From: Tetranychus cinnabarinus
Lineage: Eukaryota > Arthropoda > Arachnida > Trombidiformes > Tetranychidae
Assembly: GCA_022266195.1 (NCBI GenBank)
Contig: WHVY01000001.1
Coordinates: forward strand, 2,046,001 to 2,110,000
Length of the DNA stretch: 64,000 bases
Direction of reading: 5' to 3'
This document shows, piece after piece, positions 10,880-22,015 of the stretch. Positions within the stretch are counted from its first letter, which is position 1; every line of letters begins with the position of its first letter. Made by a program: the position numbers and the translations under genes. The notes below the pieces were generated by a model. That model did no database searches. It had not been told where the DNA came from and saw only the letters and a list, made by a program, of their open reading frames with translations.

Positions 10880-11150
10880 GTTGGTTGATCACTTTTATTA
10901 ATTAGAGAAGTGTAATATGATGAGAGTTGGTAGCTTCGAGAATGTAACAGTTTTGTGATACGAAAATTGCAGATGTTTCAACACTTTCAATTAGCATGGA
11001 CTTGTTGGTTGATTGATCACTTTATCAGTTTGAGAGGTGTAATGTGATGAGGTTGAGGGTTATTGTTCAGTTGGTAGTCTCGAAAAAGTATCAGTTGTGT
11101 GGTATGAAAATTGCAGATGTTTCAACACTTTCAATTAGCAAGAACTTGTT
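10880..11150. repeat. Tandem repeat, two units, in the spacer between the gag-like ORFs
   Basis: Unit 1 is about 10880-11003 and unit 2 about 11004-11150; both start GTTGGTTGAT and contain GATCACTTT, GA(A/G)GTGTAAT(A/G)TGATGAG and GCAGATGTTTCAACACTTTC followed by AATTAGCA. The shared 28-base block begins at 10969 and again at 11113 (offset 144). Resembles the tandem 5' UTR monomers of some LINEs (for example mouse L1), which act as promoters; that role here is inference. Confidence 0.75.
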
Positions 11151-11427
11151 AGTTTGTATCATTTGTTGATGTTGGCTAGTAGTGATCAGAGGGATCATGG
11201 GTTGTCGGAATGTTGATAGTTTTGGTTAAAGTAAACACAAGTGTTCAGAAGGGGATCAGATTTCTCGAGGTGTTATGGTAGAGGGTAGATACTTAGTTTG
11301 TGATTGGTCGAGGTTTTTTGAAATAAGAGGAACGTTGAATTTTACGAGGAGGTGTTAAGTGTTAAGTCTTTTGAAAATGAGAAGTTGGCGACTTAGAGTC
11401 GGATCTTTGGACTTTAGAAGGATTAAG

Positions 11428-12531
11428 TTAATCCATGATTATTCTATAGTTGAAATTAACTTTCTCCATTTCGTGCAGAAGTTTGGTTCTGAAGACGGGA
11501 CAAATTTTCTCGAAAGCACTATGTCCGCTTTTGAAGCAGTTGGGGCACCTTTGTAATCTTTTCTCTTTTTTAGCTGCACAGATATCAACGTGGCTTTTAC
11601 TGCAGTAGCCACATTTCGATATAAGTTGGCATTTTGATGACATATGGCCAAAGTTGCAGCATCGGTTGCATAGTTTAATGTCGAAAAAATCAGTTGTCTT
11701 TGCCATACAATAGCCAAGATTGGTTAATCCATGTTTTCTCTCAATACGTTCCCTTATTTGTGGCGTCACTTCAAGAATTACGTCATGATATTTATCTCTC
11801 TTATAGCAATAAAGGACTTTCACTTCTCCTGTCCAATTGTTACGAGTTTTAAGCTTGGCAAGCCAGTCACTCATGTCGGTGCTCTTGTCCGGATTTATTT
11901 TCGCTTTGTATACCCTAACCGTTGGGTTTCTCAGTTCCGGTATCTTAAAAGTCCAATCTGTGAGTTTGGTAGTTAGGAATTTGTAGAGGCGAGATCTGCT
12001 TGCGATGCTGTCGCATTTAATTTTCAAGCTATCAAAGCCAGGTTCCATTTCCATAATGTTTCCTACATCCACAGCTATGTCTAGGAGTAAGTTTTCAATA
12101 GTTTCTTTCATTTTGGTTGGTACTGCTGAGTCTCTTTTGCGTTTCTTTGTTACTTGGTCATAGCTGTCATAGATGTCCGTTCTCGCAACTATAACAGGCC
12201 AGATCTTGATGTCCTCAACGGTATACCATGATTCTGGTTGACCTAGTTCAGCAAAGCGTTGGCATGTTATTCTTCTAATTTGATTATTAGATAGTCCATC
12301 CAAGGATTTGTAGTTTGGTTCTACAAATGTGAGGTCTTCACTTTCACTAATTCTGAGTTCGTCCAGGAATCTTGAACACAGACCGATGTCTTCCGCGTCA
12401 CTTTCTTGTAACCATTTTTCATCTTTCAGTAATTTCTGTAGACAATTTATGAAGGGCACATCTCTAATGCGGGCGGCAATCACTGGTTTGTTTTGCTCAT
12501 TTATGTTACCAAAGTGTTTGATAAATTTCAC
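11428..12531 (-). CDS. LINE ORF1a: second gag-like ORF with zinc knuckles, no ATG at its head
   Basis: About 367 residues. The N-terminal third is novel to me. A conserved-looking middle (LTDWTFKIPELRNPTVRVYK, then NNWTGEVKVLYC and VILEVTPQIRERIERKHG) and a C-terminal array CNRCCNFGHMSSKC, CGYCSKSHVDIC and CPNCFKSGHSAFEKIC match the order seen in ORF1b. The frame is open back to a TAA at about 12590 but has no ATG until roughly residue 138 (PTKMKE); the nominal start at 12531 is GTG. A good splice acceptor, TTACTTACAG, lies in frame just upstream (about 12577-12586). So it is either 5'-truncated, translated from a non-AUG codon, or the second exon of a spliced transcript. Same strand as ORF1b and ORF2. 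Confidence 0.75.
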   Translation of the reverse strand: MKFIKHFGNINEQNKPVIAARIRDVPFINCLQKLLKDEKWLQESDAEDIGLCSRFLDELRISESEDLTFVEPNYKSLDGLSNNQIRRITCQRFAELGQPESWYTVEDIKIWPVIVARTDIYDSYDQVTKKRKRDSAVPTKMKETIENLLLDIAVDVGNIMEMEPGFDSLKIKCDSIASRSRLYKFLTTKLTDWTFKIPELRNPTVRVYKAKINPDKSTDMSDWLAKLKTRNNWTGEVKVLYCYKRDKYHDVILEVTPQIRERIERKHGLTNLGYCMAKTTDFFDIKLCNRCCNFGHMSSKCQLISKCGYCSKSHVDICAAKKEKRLQRCPNCFKSGHSAFEKICPVFRTKLLHEMEKVNFNYRIIMD

Positions 12532-12592
12532 TATTGCAGCAAATTTAAGTTGATCAGTTATATTTAGGTTGTTCTGTAAGTAACGTGGTTAA

Positions 12593-12800
12593 TTAGTAGG
12601 TTCGGTTTCAAGTTTTCTTCGGGCTTATTGTTTGGTTTGGTAAGTATAGTTTGGTTCATTCATTTTTGTTTTAGAAAATCAGTTCTGTTAGGATGCATGA
12701 AGCGTCCTCAGTACGTTCAAGTTTTTTGTAAATAAAAAACTTAGTTTTCTTCATTGAAAAAAATCTTTTCAAAACTTACCAGAGTTAGTAGGTTCGGAAT
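12593..12800. repeat. Repeated leader block at the 5' side of the LINE
   Basis: TTAGTAGGTTCGG occurs at 12593-12605 and again at 12785-12797, offset 192. Looser shared words follow (TCTTCGGG, ATTGTTTGG / ATCGTTTGG). Likely remnants of tandem leader units of the retrotransposon, and close to its 5' end. Confidence 0.45.
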
Positions 12801-12860
12801 AGTATTGGAAGTCATGTCTCCTTGGCCTTAGGTTATCGTTTGGAAGTCCTTTTTATCCTT

Positions 12861-13265
12861 AGTTTCGTCGAATCTCTTCGGGTTTTTGAATAGACGGTTG
12901 ATGTCAGCACACTTTTGCTATATAATTCGAGAAAAAAAAAACAAAAAAATTGAATTAAAAAAGGTTAAAAATGATAAAAATCAAAGAAAAATCAGGAGAG
13001 CAAAAATTTGCAGCCTCTCTCTTCAACCAATGGAAAAGTTAGATAAGAAAACGCAATATAGATGGAGTTACAATGAGGAAAAAGGTGCGGCATGCATTTA
13101 CAGCAAGTCTCAATTGGAGGCAAATTTTTGTATTACTGTAATGTTTTTCGAATGCAACTGAGCTAGCTGTGGATTTAATTGTTTATTTAATTGTTTATTA
13201 TTGTTTTCTTGTGTGAAATTGCTCAATATAGTTTGTGATATGGTTTCTGTGTAGATTACGATGAA
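12861..13265. other. 5' flank of the USP gene, possible upstream exon
   Basis: A-rich DNA follows the LINE. At about 13247-13258 TTTCTGTGTAG reads as a splice acceptor; the downstream sequence is open in the USP frame (YDEMVEK...), so the annotated ATG at 13266 may lie inside exon 2 of a longer transcript. One upstream candidate (MEKLDKKTQYRWSYNEEK, start near 13030) could splice in frame but only with a weak GTGCGG donor. Confidence 0.35.
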
Positions 13266-16200
13266 ATGGTCGAGAAAATTATCAATCGTTTTGGCGAAGA
13301 GACCACAGCAAGTATTAAACAGGTCATGGATGGTTCAGGCCTCGCCCAAGCTATTGGTCTACCAACATCAACATCAACATCACCAGCTTCATCTACTTCA
13401 TCATCAACCGCAACTTCATCCCTTGGTAAATTGATTGAGGTTAATTTCTTAGATAAATCTCTTCACCTTGACAGTGATAAAATTTACCAATTTAAAGAGG
13501 TTTCAAAGTTAAATGGTTTGAAACAGTTTTCTGACCAATACTCTATTGAGCAACTTAAGGCTGATCTTAATAATAAAGATACAGAATCTAGTTGTGACCT
13601 CTTGGTTAAAGACCAGCAGCAACATCATCATCAACATTTTCATCATCATCTAAACTCTCAACATCAAAAGCAACCACAGCAATCAAACTCTTCAAACCAA
13701 CCAAACCAGGAAAATAATCCTCAACCATCTCCTCATCTACATCATCAACCCATTAGTAATCCATCATGTGTTACAATTAGTGATGATGACTTAAGAGAGG
13801 AAAGTAAACTTCCAGTCATCAATGGTACAGTAAATGAGGATCATGTTAGTTCACTGAAATCAGCCTCACCCCAGTCAGAACCAGCTTCTATCTCCATTTG
13901 TGTGGATAAACTTGAAAAACCATGTATTATTAATTCAAATGAAAATGGCATTGAAAGGCCTAAGCTAAACCAAGACGTTGCTCGACAAGCTGTAACACTA
14001 CCAAGAACTCAAGGACAAACCCACAAAGATACATCTACCTTACGTAGAAATGGTGGAAATGATAAAAAGCGTTCTAGAAGTTTTATAGTTCGTTTATTAT
14101 CAAATTTGCCATATCTTTCAATTTCCGGGTCTCGTTTGAACGGCAAAGACGATGACGAGGATTCATCCAGCGACAGTTATAAAAGTCTACGAAGATCTAG
14201 AGAAAGATCAAATAATCATCAATCGACAAATAAATTATCTAATTCAATGTCAAGCCAAGATGCTGTAAATGTATTCACATGTAATTGTTCAGAGGGAACT
14301 CATGGTAAAACAACTAATCAAACTAAATCGAAGCCGTTAACCTTGTCTGGAATTAAAAACCATGGCAATACTTGTTTCATGAATGCTATTCTACAATGTT
14401 TATCACATACCGATTTACTTATAGAATATTTTAATGATACCCAATTTTATTATAAAGATTTAATTACACGACAACAGCTCAATGTGTGTAAAAATGGCTC
14501 AAGTAGTGAAGTCACCGCTCAATGTGCAACTTTATTTCAATCTTTATGGAAAAACAATTATTCTCCTGATTTATCTAGCAAATTTAAATCTTTAATTGGT
14601 AAACAATGTAAGCAATATGAGGATGGTGGTCAACATGATGCACAAGAGTTTCTATTTTTTTTGTTGGACATTTTCCATGAAGATCTCAACGTTGCCATCA
14701 AAAAGAAGGCCAAAAAGTTCAAGGTATTTAAGCTTACACTTTAAATCTTTACCATGCAGTCAACTTTTATTCTTTTATTATTAGTTTACACTTTGATATT
14801 ACTCACATTTGTTACTTCACTTCTAATTTCTAACGTCAAAACTTTCAATTGCTATTATTTTCTAGTCATTAGATTAAAGTGAAAGTCAGTCGAAAACAAT
14901 TCACTCATAATTGTCATCAGATTTATTTTCCACCCTTAATGATGACACAATTAACTCACCATAAATATATGGTAGAAACTTGATGAAATTAATCATCCGA
15001 CTCATGATTTTGTAATATTCTCAAATACAAGTAACTTTTAGTAATTAATTTATAACAAGCATAATTCTCTGATTATTTGATTTTCTTAGATGTTGTCCCT
15101 TTTATTCGCGTGACACATCTTGATTTCAGGGTTATTCTTGATTGTATCATTATTGTGTGAATAGTTATTTGTTGCCTTTATTACAATTATGTTTTTAATT
15201 AACTTTGATATCTTTCCGTCAAGTCATTTCAATTTCAACAGTTACCTTTGTCATGCATATAATGCAAAGTATCATAATATAATTCAATCAGTCAATTTAT
15301 TCTCAAATTACATTCTTTTCATTTCTCATCATTACAGGTGAGCAAAAGTAATCTACTCTAGTTCCAAATTTTTTTATCATTGCTGGCATCATTCCCATCA
15401 CCTTTTTTCATGCCAATTGAAACTCGGCAATTCGATGTTATAATTGATAGTTTACTTTAGAGTTTAATTGTTTTAAAACACACTCTAAACACTCTTGTTA
15501 TAAGACTTACATTCACCACATCATTAAACCTTGTAAAAACAGAATTATCTAGACAGCATATAATTAACCTCATTTCTGTCTCTCCAGGTAGACAGATCTA
15601 TGGGATTTTGAGCAAGAATAAAGAATCGATTACTGACCTAAAAAGCTCTATTATTAGAAAGTTAAATCTACTTTTCAAGATACTTGAGACTATTATTAGA
15701 CTCTAATAGTCTGTGGTAAATAAAAAGTAAAGTAACAGTTTTTTCACCATATGTTCACTTGTTGACTCTTTCTAACCTTTCAATTCTTTACACCATTTTT
15801 TTCTAACTCAGATTCAATTCTCCATAGAAATGCTTTTCACTTTTTTCATAAAATAATACAATAATCTGTCAAATATTGAATCTTCAACCATATTTCATTC
15901 CTCTTCAAGAGACTTGCATTTTTTATTGGTAAATTTTTTTCTTTCATTAATCATTTTATTTTTGATTTTATTACAGATTCCCAGTACCTGGAACCGGCCT
16001 GATGAAGTTATAGCCGCGGAAACTTTATCGATTTATACAAGATGTGACAATAGTTTTATTCGCAAAGTTTTTCAAGCTCAATTACGATCATCGGTTGTTT
16101 GTCGTTCATGTAAAAGCCATAGCAATACATTTGACCCGTATATGTGCCTTTCATTACCGGTTCCCACCAAGCTTACCCACATCTGTATCATTAACGTTTC

Positions 16201-18161
16201 ATACCTTGATAATGTTCCAAAAAAGGTTTGTTGCTCATCAAATAACTTTTATCTTCACATTAGCATTTGTTAGTATTAAATTGTCAAGATAAATATCAAA
16301 TGTTATTGCTTTATTAATATGCAATTTACAACATATTAAGCTGTCATATTGAAATTTTTCATGTTGTTCATTCAGACAGAAAAATTTTGATGTAACATTT
16401 ATTTTCATGCAATAACTTGCTGCTTGAGAAAAGCATCTAAATCTTGTTTTTAATCAATCTATTATAATTTTTCACTTTTTTTATTTGAGTCTTTATATGG
16501 TTGGAAACAGGATATTTATCTTTCTGTCAAATTATCAATTTTCTTTTTCTTCCTCTCATTTTAACCAGATCAAAATGGCTGTTACCATCGAGACTCAAGC
16601 TACGCTTAAAGAAATGAGACATAAAATTTCAAGATTAATAAAAATACCTGAAAACCAATTGGTGCTGTTGATAAATGACAGTTCAACTGGTATCAAAGAA
16701 TTGAATCAATATAAAACTCCAATCAGTGAATTTTTAAATGAAAATGATGAAATAGAAGCTATTGAAACTCCTAAATTAGACATGAATCAAAACTGTAATT
16801 CAGGATCTCCCAAATCAACCTCAACAATATCCCAACAATTAACCCTTGTATGGACTAATCGTGTCGGAATTGGTAGTTCTGATAAAAACAAATTTTTTGG
16901 ACCTTATTTTAGTTGCACAATCAATCGAGAGGCAAGTTTCAAAGATATACAGAGTGAATTAGTGAAAACAATGCAACCGATTTTGAGGTTAACCTCTGTG
17001 TCAAGTTGTATCAAAGATTTACCCTTGTTTAAATTGAGAGTTGTTGGTGGCATCCAAGGTAAGAAATCTTTTAAACTCCATCAAAATTTGTTTATTTATA
17101 ATCTCTCTCATTTTTAACTCTCTTTTTCTTAAGATCGATGTTATTTACCCGAGCATGGTGATCATCCTTTATACTCTTCCACTGTCAACGAAGCATTAGC
17201 TCATTGTAAAGAGAAAGATTATCGTGGACCAACCTATGTGATGTTGATTGTTGAATGGGATTCTGATTTAAAGCAAACACTGGTCGTTGATGATGATGAG
17301 GCATTAATTGTTACCGAGGATCCAAACATGGAATATGTTATTGCTCGTAATCGTCTATCTAACCAGGCAACTTTAGAAGATTGTTTCGACATGTATTTCC
17401 GTGAAGAGAAACTTGGTGCCGATGATGCTTGGATGTGTCCATCTTGTAAAAAGAAGCAGCAATGTATTAAGAAACTTAGTCTCTGGTCAACCCCTGATAT
17501 ACTTATTATTCATCTAAAACGTTTCCGTCAAGCAACTAATCTTCAACGAACCAAATTATCAACTTTAGTCAACTTTCCATTCACTGGTTTGGATATGAAT
17601 CCCTACTTGAGTAAACGCAAAGCTAATCTAGACGAATACAAGGAATCTAATGGGGATGTTAACAATTTATCTTACATTTTGTATCCTTGGAAAAAACCGC
17701 GAGAAAAAGAGGTTCTTCCTTATTATTCGGAAGATAATATCTATGATTTATATGCTGTCTGTAATCACCATGGGAACATGTCATCAGGACATTATACAGC
17801 TTACTGTCGTGACATTAATGATCATAAATGGTATTTATTTGATGATCAACAAGTTACTAAGGTTTCAGAAAACTCATTAGTTACTGGAGATGCTTACATC
17901 TTATTTTACCAACGAAGTACTATTCCACCATTTACTCTTCCTCCATCAGAATCACCGTCTATGAGAACAAAACGAGCATCGTCGTCATCATCAACATCGT
18001 CATCGTCATCATCTTCATCATCTTCCTCCTCTTCATCTTCTTCATCATTATCATCCAACGCGGATCAATCCTCAACTAATTCATTGACATCTCAATCTAA
18101 CGTCAGCTTAAATAATGACAATCAATCTTCACCGGTTAAATTAGCAAACTCAACTTTATAA
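13266..18161 (+). CDS. Ubiquitin carboxyl-terminal hydrolase, USP31/USP43 type
   Basis: Cysteine protease that removes ubiquitin from proteins. Four exons, 13266-14723, 15977-16225, 16569-17058 and 17134-18161, join in phase to 1,074 residues. A long N-terminal region has a Ser/Thr tract and a His/Gln-rich tract, then the USP core: Cys box LSGIKNHGNTCFMNAILQCL with nucleophile Cys370, GGQHDAQEFLFFLLD, zinc pair CRSCKSHSNTFDPYMCLSLP, a ubiquitin-like insert (exon 3), the second zinc pair MCPSCKKKQQC, LSLWSTPDILIIHLKRF, and His box YAVCNHHGNMSSGHYTAYC with His952 followed by FDDQ (Asp969). NTFDPYMCLSLPVP and DDAWMCPSC.KK match the USP31/43 subfamily. The C-terminal tail is a nearly pure Ser run encoded by TCA/TCT triplets (17976-18050). 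Catalytic residues are complete. The start could be further upstream. Confidence 0.92.
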
Positions 18162-19025
18162 TTAGACTTGTAAATAAGAAATTGTTGATTTATATTATTC
18201 AATCCAAGCATTGATAATTTTATCACCGTTATCTTCTCAACTCCTGGTGGGCTCCCCAATCAATAGCATTTAATGATTTCGCCATTCTTCTCAGTCTTTT
18301 CACTGCAGTTAATTGGCTTAATTACTCTTTCTTTTCTTTAAATTTGTACGTATTATCATTTTTCAAAACTACTTCTTTCAATTAGATATTGTTTGCTTCA
18401 TATTGGTCTGTGGTCTTTATGGTCTTACAAACTAAAAACAACTAAACTACTAATATCTAATTTATTGTCAAAAATCTTTATAATTTGAATACCTATCGTG
18501 TAAGCAGTATCAAGAAACATTTCATGTTGTAATTATCTCTTAATTCCTTCTTTTCTATGCTCATCAATTAATCAGTTAACATATCAAAAAATTCCTACTA
18601 CATTAGTCAGTAGAGATCTAACACTAATGTAAATTCATCATAGTTTTCCTATTTTCACCTCTTTGCATGATAACATCTGTCTCTTTCTTTCTTTTTGATT
18701 ATTGTTATTTTCACTTTCAAATTTTGATGATGATATCATGATTATATTAATTATAAAATACTTTTTGTTAGTAGATATATTCATATAAACTTAAACCGTC
18801 AAAATTATATTAACTACTAAATAAATCAAACAATTTTTAGTTGCATTTAACTTACAGATAAAAAACAACTCAAAATAAAACAATTACTAAAATATTCATT
18901 TTGTAATATTAATTTATCAAAAAACATCTAACATCGTTATTTTTTCATTTAAGCTCTTTGATTCAATTGGCACGAATCAAAATTTACAAAATTAATCCTC
19001 TGATCAAAAAATAATAAAATTAAAA
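18162..19025. other. Convergent 3' flanks of USP and DHTKD1
   Basis: AT-rich, no gene seen. The USP and DHTKD1 genes end toward each other here, so this should hold both 3' UTRs and poly(A) sites. No ORF of note. Confidence 0.5.
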
Positions 19026-22015
19026 TTACAATCCGTCAAATGTTTGTTGAATAATTGATTTTGCTTGTTCCTTATAAATTTGGCCAATACCAACCGCAGG
19101 CACAGAAGATACATCTCGTCCAGCATATTTAATCTAATTAGAGTAAATTGAATAAACCATTTAAGATCAATTAGATTAACAATCATTTTATTTACCTTAA
19201 TTCCTAAAAGGTTTTCAAATCGAGGTTTTACATAACTCCAAGCGCCCATGTTTCGTTGCTCTTCTTGGCTCCAAACAATGTCTAAAATTAAGCAAAAAAT
19301 AAATTATTTACTAATAGGTTATAAAAATAATGAGCGTTAATTACCTTTAACTTTGCCTAATTTTGTTAACAGTTTACTGATTTGAATGGCTGGAAAGGGT
19401 GACAATTCCTCAATCCTAATCAGGACAACTTTATTCGTCAATTTACGATTAACTCGCTCTTCATCTAATGTATAATAATGTTTCCCAGAGCAGAAGACAA
19501 TTTTTTGTGGCGATGTCGGATTTCTTGGGTCATCAAGAATGGATTGAAAACAATTACCCGGCCCAAATGAGTCAAGAGAGGATTTACAAGCGGGATGACG
19601 AAGAAGCAATTTAGGTGAAGCCAGTATCAAAGGTTTACGATAATTACGCATCATTTGGCGGCGAAGTAGATGGAAATATTGTGAAGGTGTTGTTACATTG
19701 GCAATTGACCAGTTAATTGAGTCACCAGTTACTGCTGTTTCACTTGAGTCACTCATTTGAAGAAACCTTTCCAAACGGCAAGATGAATGCTCAGGTCCGG
19801 CACCATCATAACCATGAGGCAATAAAATAACTAGTCCACTTTGAAGTAACCATTTAGCCTCACCGGAAGACACGAAAGTGTCTAGAATTATTTGTGCTCC
19901 ATTGAAAAAGTCGCCAAATTGTGCCTCCCAAATAACCAAATTGTTGGGTGAATCAACGCTAAAACCATATTCAAAGGCAAGAACAGCTTCCTCTGAAAGA
20001 ATTGAGTTAGCAACTTCAAGAGATCCTAAATTAGCGGTTTCAGTTTCAGCAGTTAGATTGTTTAGCGGGATATAAAGTTTACCGGTTTCTTGATCAACCA
20101 GCATAGCATGACGCTGAGCAAAGGTTCCTCTACCGACATCTTGACCAGAAATACGAACATTAATTCCCTGATAAAGCATGGATCCCAAAGCTAAAGCCTC
20201 TCCTGTTGACCAGTCAATTAATGAACCAGATGATGAATCTAAACGCTTTAATCTGTCAGTGACTAAAACTTTAGACAAATTGGGATGAAGGTTAAACCCT
20301 TCTGGAATAGTTACTGATTGTTTACCAACATATTTGAGTAAATCTAGGGGGACCCCGGTATCCCATGAAGTTATCATATTGGACTGAGGACGAACACATG
20401 TTGACCAAACGCCCTGTAAATCAGGATTACTTGGAACATATGACTCTCTACTTTTATAAGCTTCATTCAATTTGTCCCAATAAGCTTTAGTTTCCGTCTC
20501 TTTTTCTGATGCAGTCAAATGTTTATCACTAATTGCTGATGGCATGGTTGAAGGTCGTGAATGGATTTGCTTGTACATTACAGGATTGGTCATTGTTGGA
20601 TCATCCAATTCATTATGGCCCCAACGACGGAAACAGGTTAAATCAATGGCAATGTCTTTACCAAATGTTTGACGATATTTGAGAGCTAACTTGGATACTT
20701 TTATCACATCTTCAGGACAATCTCCGTTGACATGAATACATGGAGCATCAATAGCTTTCATTACATCGCTGCAATAAGCTGATGAACGGCCAACCAGTTG
20801 GCCTGGTGTTGTATATCCTATCAGATTGTTGACAATCAAATGGAGAGACCCATTAACGGTAAAATTGGGTGTACCTGAAAGAGCCAGCGTTTCCATAATT
20901 ATACCCTGACCTGAGAAAGCTGCATCTCCGTGAATTTGAATTGGTAAAATGGCTGAACCCTTGTTATCGGCTCCATACGAACCTTCTTTCCATCTCATTG
21001 CTTTGGACCTGGCTTTACCCATTACAACCGGTGAGATGGCCTCCAAATGTGATGGATTAGGCAGTAATGAGACACTAATTTGTTTTTCTGGTGAATAATT
21101 CAAGCGCACAGTTGTGTATAAGTGAGACAAAACATCGCCTGTTGTTTTAATATTTTCAGAGGACAAGTCAAACTCAGACAAACCCGACATTTTACGAAAT
21201 TGAATAGCTGGAGGATATTGTAATAAAATGTCCAACGTATTGAGTCTACCACGATGGGGCATTCCTATAATAGCTGACCAAACGGAATAATCAACACAAG
21301 CAGTCTTTAAAATAGTGTCTAATGATATTAACATTGATTCAGCTCCTTCAGCTGAATAACGTTTAACTGTTGGAAATTTGGTGGCAACAAATTTATCAAA
21401 AAGCTCAGATTTCAATAATATTAATGACATTTCGCGAATCTCTTGATCAGTCAACTTGTTTTCACTAAGGCCAATTTTTTCCCACTCCGAGCCAAACCAT
21501 TCACGCTCACCTAAATCACTGAGATGCATAAATTCAACTCCAACAGATGAACAATAAACAGTTTCAAGGGTTCGTATTAGTTCACCCAATGAGCATCGTC
21601 CCAAATCTAAATTGGTATAATCATTGGCATTAATTTCTGTATGATGATCATCTTGGTATTGTTCAATATATCTACGAAGAAGCTCGGTTGATGAGTGATT
21701 AGGTTCAATTGCTTTTGAGGGTCCTAATGGATTAGTTGAAGCCAATAAATGTCCCTTGGAACGAAACTCATCAACAACCATATTAACAAATGAAGTTGAT
21801 CTTTCATTGGTAACAATACGCTTAATCAACATTTCAGTGGCTATCCTATCCTTATCAAATGATTTGACTCCGAAAACATCTTTTGTGTGATACCAACGGT
21901 GTCCAATTGGTTGATAATTATTCCGATGCAGGTTATTGTTTCGAAAAATTAAACCAAGATTAACTTTTATCCGATTCAAATGACTAGGCCTTGGTAATAA
22001 AATCATTGCTTTCAA
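19026..22015 (-). CDS. DHTKD1: 2-oxoadipate dehydrogenase E1 component (DHTKD1), mitochondrial
   Basis: Thiamine-diphosphate E1 enzyme that decarboxylates 2-oxoadipate in lysine, hydroxylysine and tryptophan breakdown, feeding the E2/E3 complex in the mitochondrial matrix. Three exons, 19345-22015, 19196-19281 and 19026-19133, join to 954 residues. The N-terminus is Arg/Asn-rich and acid-poor (a plausible targeting peptide), leading to RWYHTKDVFGV. Signature stretches: FPTVKRYSAEGAESM, IIGMPHRGRLN, LPNPSHLEAISPVV, the TPP/Mg site HGDAAFSGQG...IVNNLIGYTT, RRWGHNELDDP, SGQDVGRGTFAQRHA, LPHGYDGAGPEHSSCRLERF, FCSGKHYY and, across the last introns, IVWSQEEQRNMGAWSYV...PRFE. QFRKMSGLSEF and NMGAWSYVKPRFE favour DHTKD1 over OGDH, and no OGDH-type longer N-terminal domain is present. 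The start ATG at 22015 is the first in frame. Confidence 0.93.

Larger units (their letters stand above)
6500..12860 (-). mobile_element. Non-LTR retrotransposon (LINE), minus strand, with two gag-like ORFs and one APE-RT ORF
   Basis: Reading on the minus strand: a leader with a 192-base repeated block, gag-like ORF1a (12531-11428), a 572-base spacer with a tandem repeat, gag-like ORF1b (10855-9995), an overlapping ORF2 with apurinic endonuclease and reverse transcriptase (10068-6850), then a 3' UTR. The 3' UTR contains a hairpin CCCTCT-gaaaa-AGAGGG (about 6593-6609), the palindrome CTACAAATTGTAG, a doubled TAAACACATG and an AATAAA (about 6518-6523). All three ORFs are uninterrupted, so the copy looks young. 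I could not find target-site duplications or a clear poly(A) tail, so both ends are approximate. The element lies between the SCCPDH-like gene and the 5' end of the USP gene and points away from USP. The clade is uncertain; general layout is like the R1/Jockey/I superfamilies. Confidence 0.85.

Noticed and set aside
12886..13161. 91-codon ORF upstream of USP
   Set aside because: Starts at TTG in A-rich DNA; only the later MEKLDKK part is a weak possible exon.
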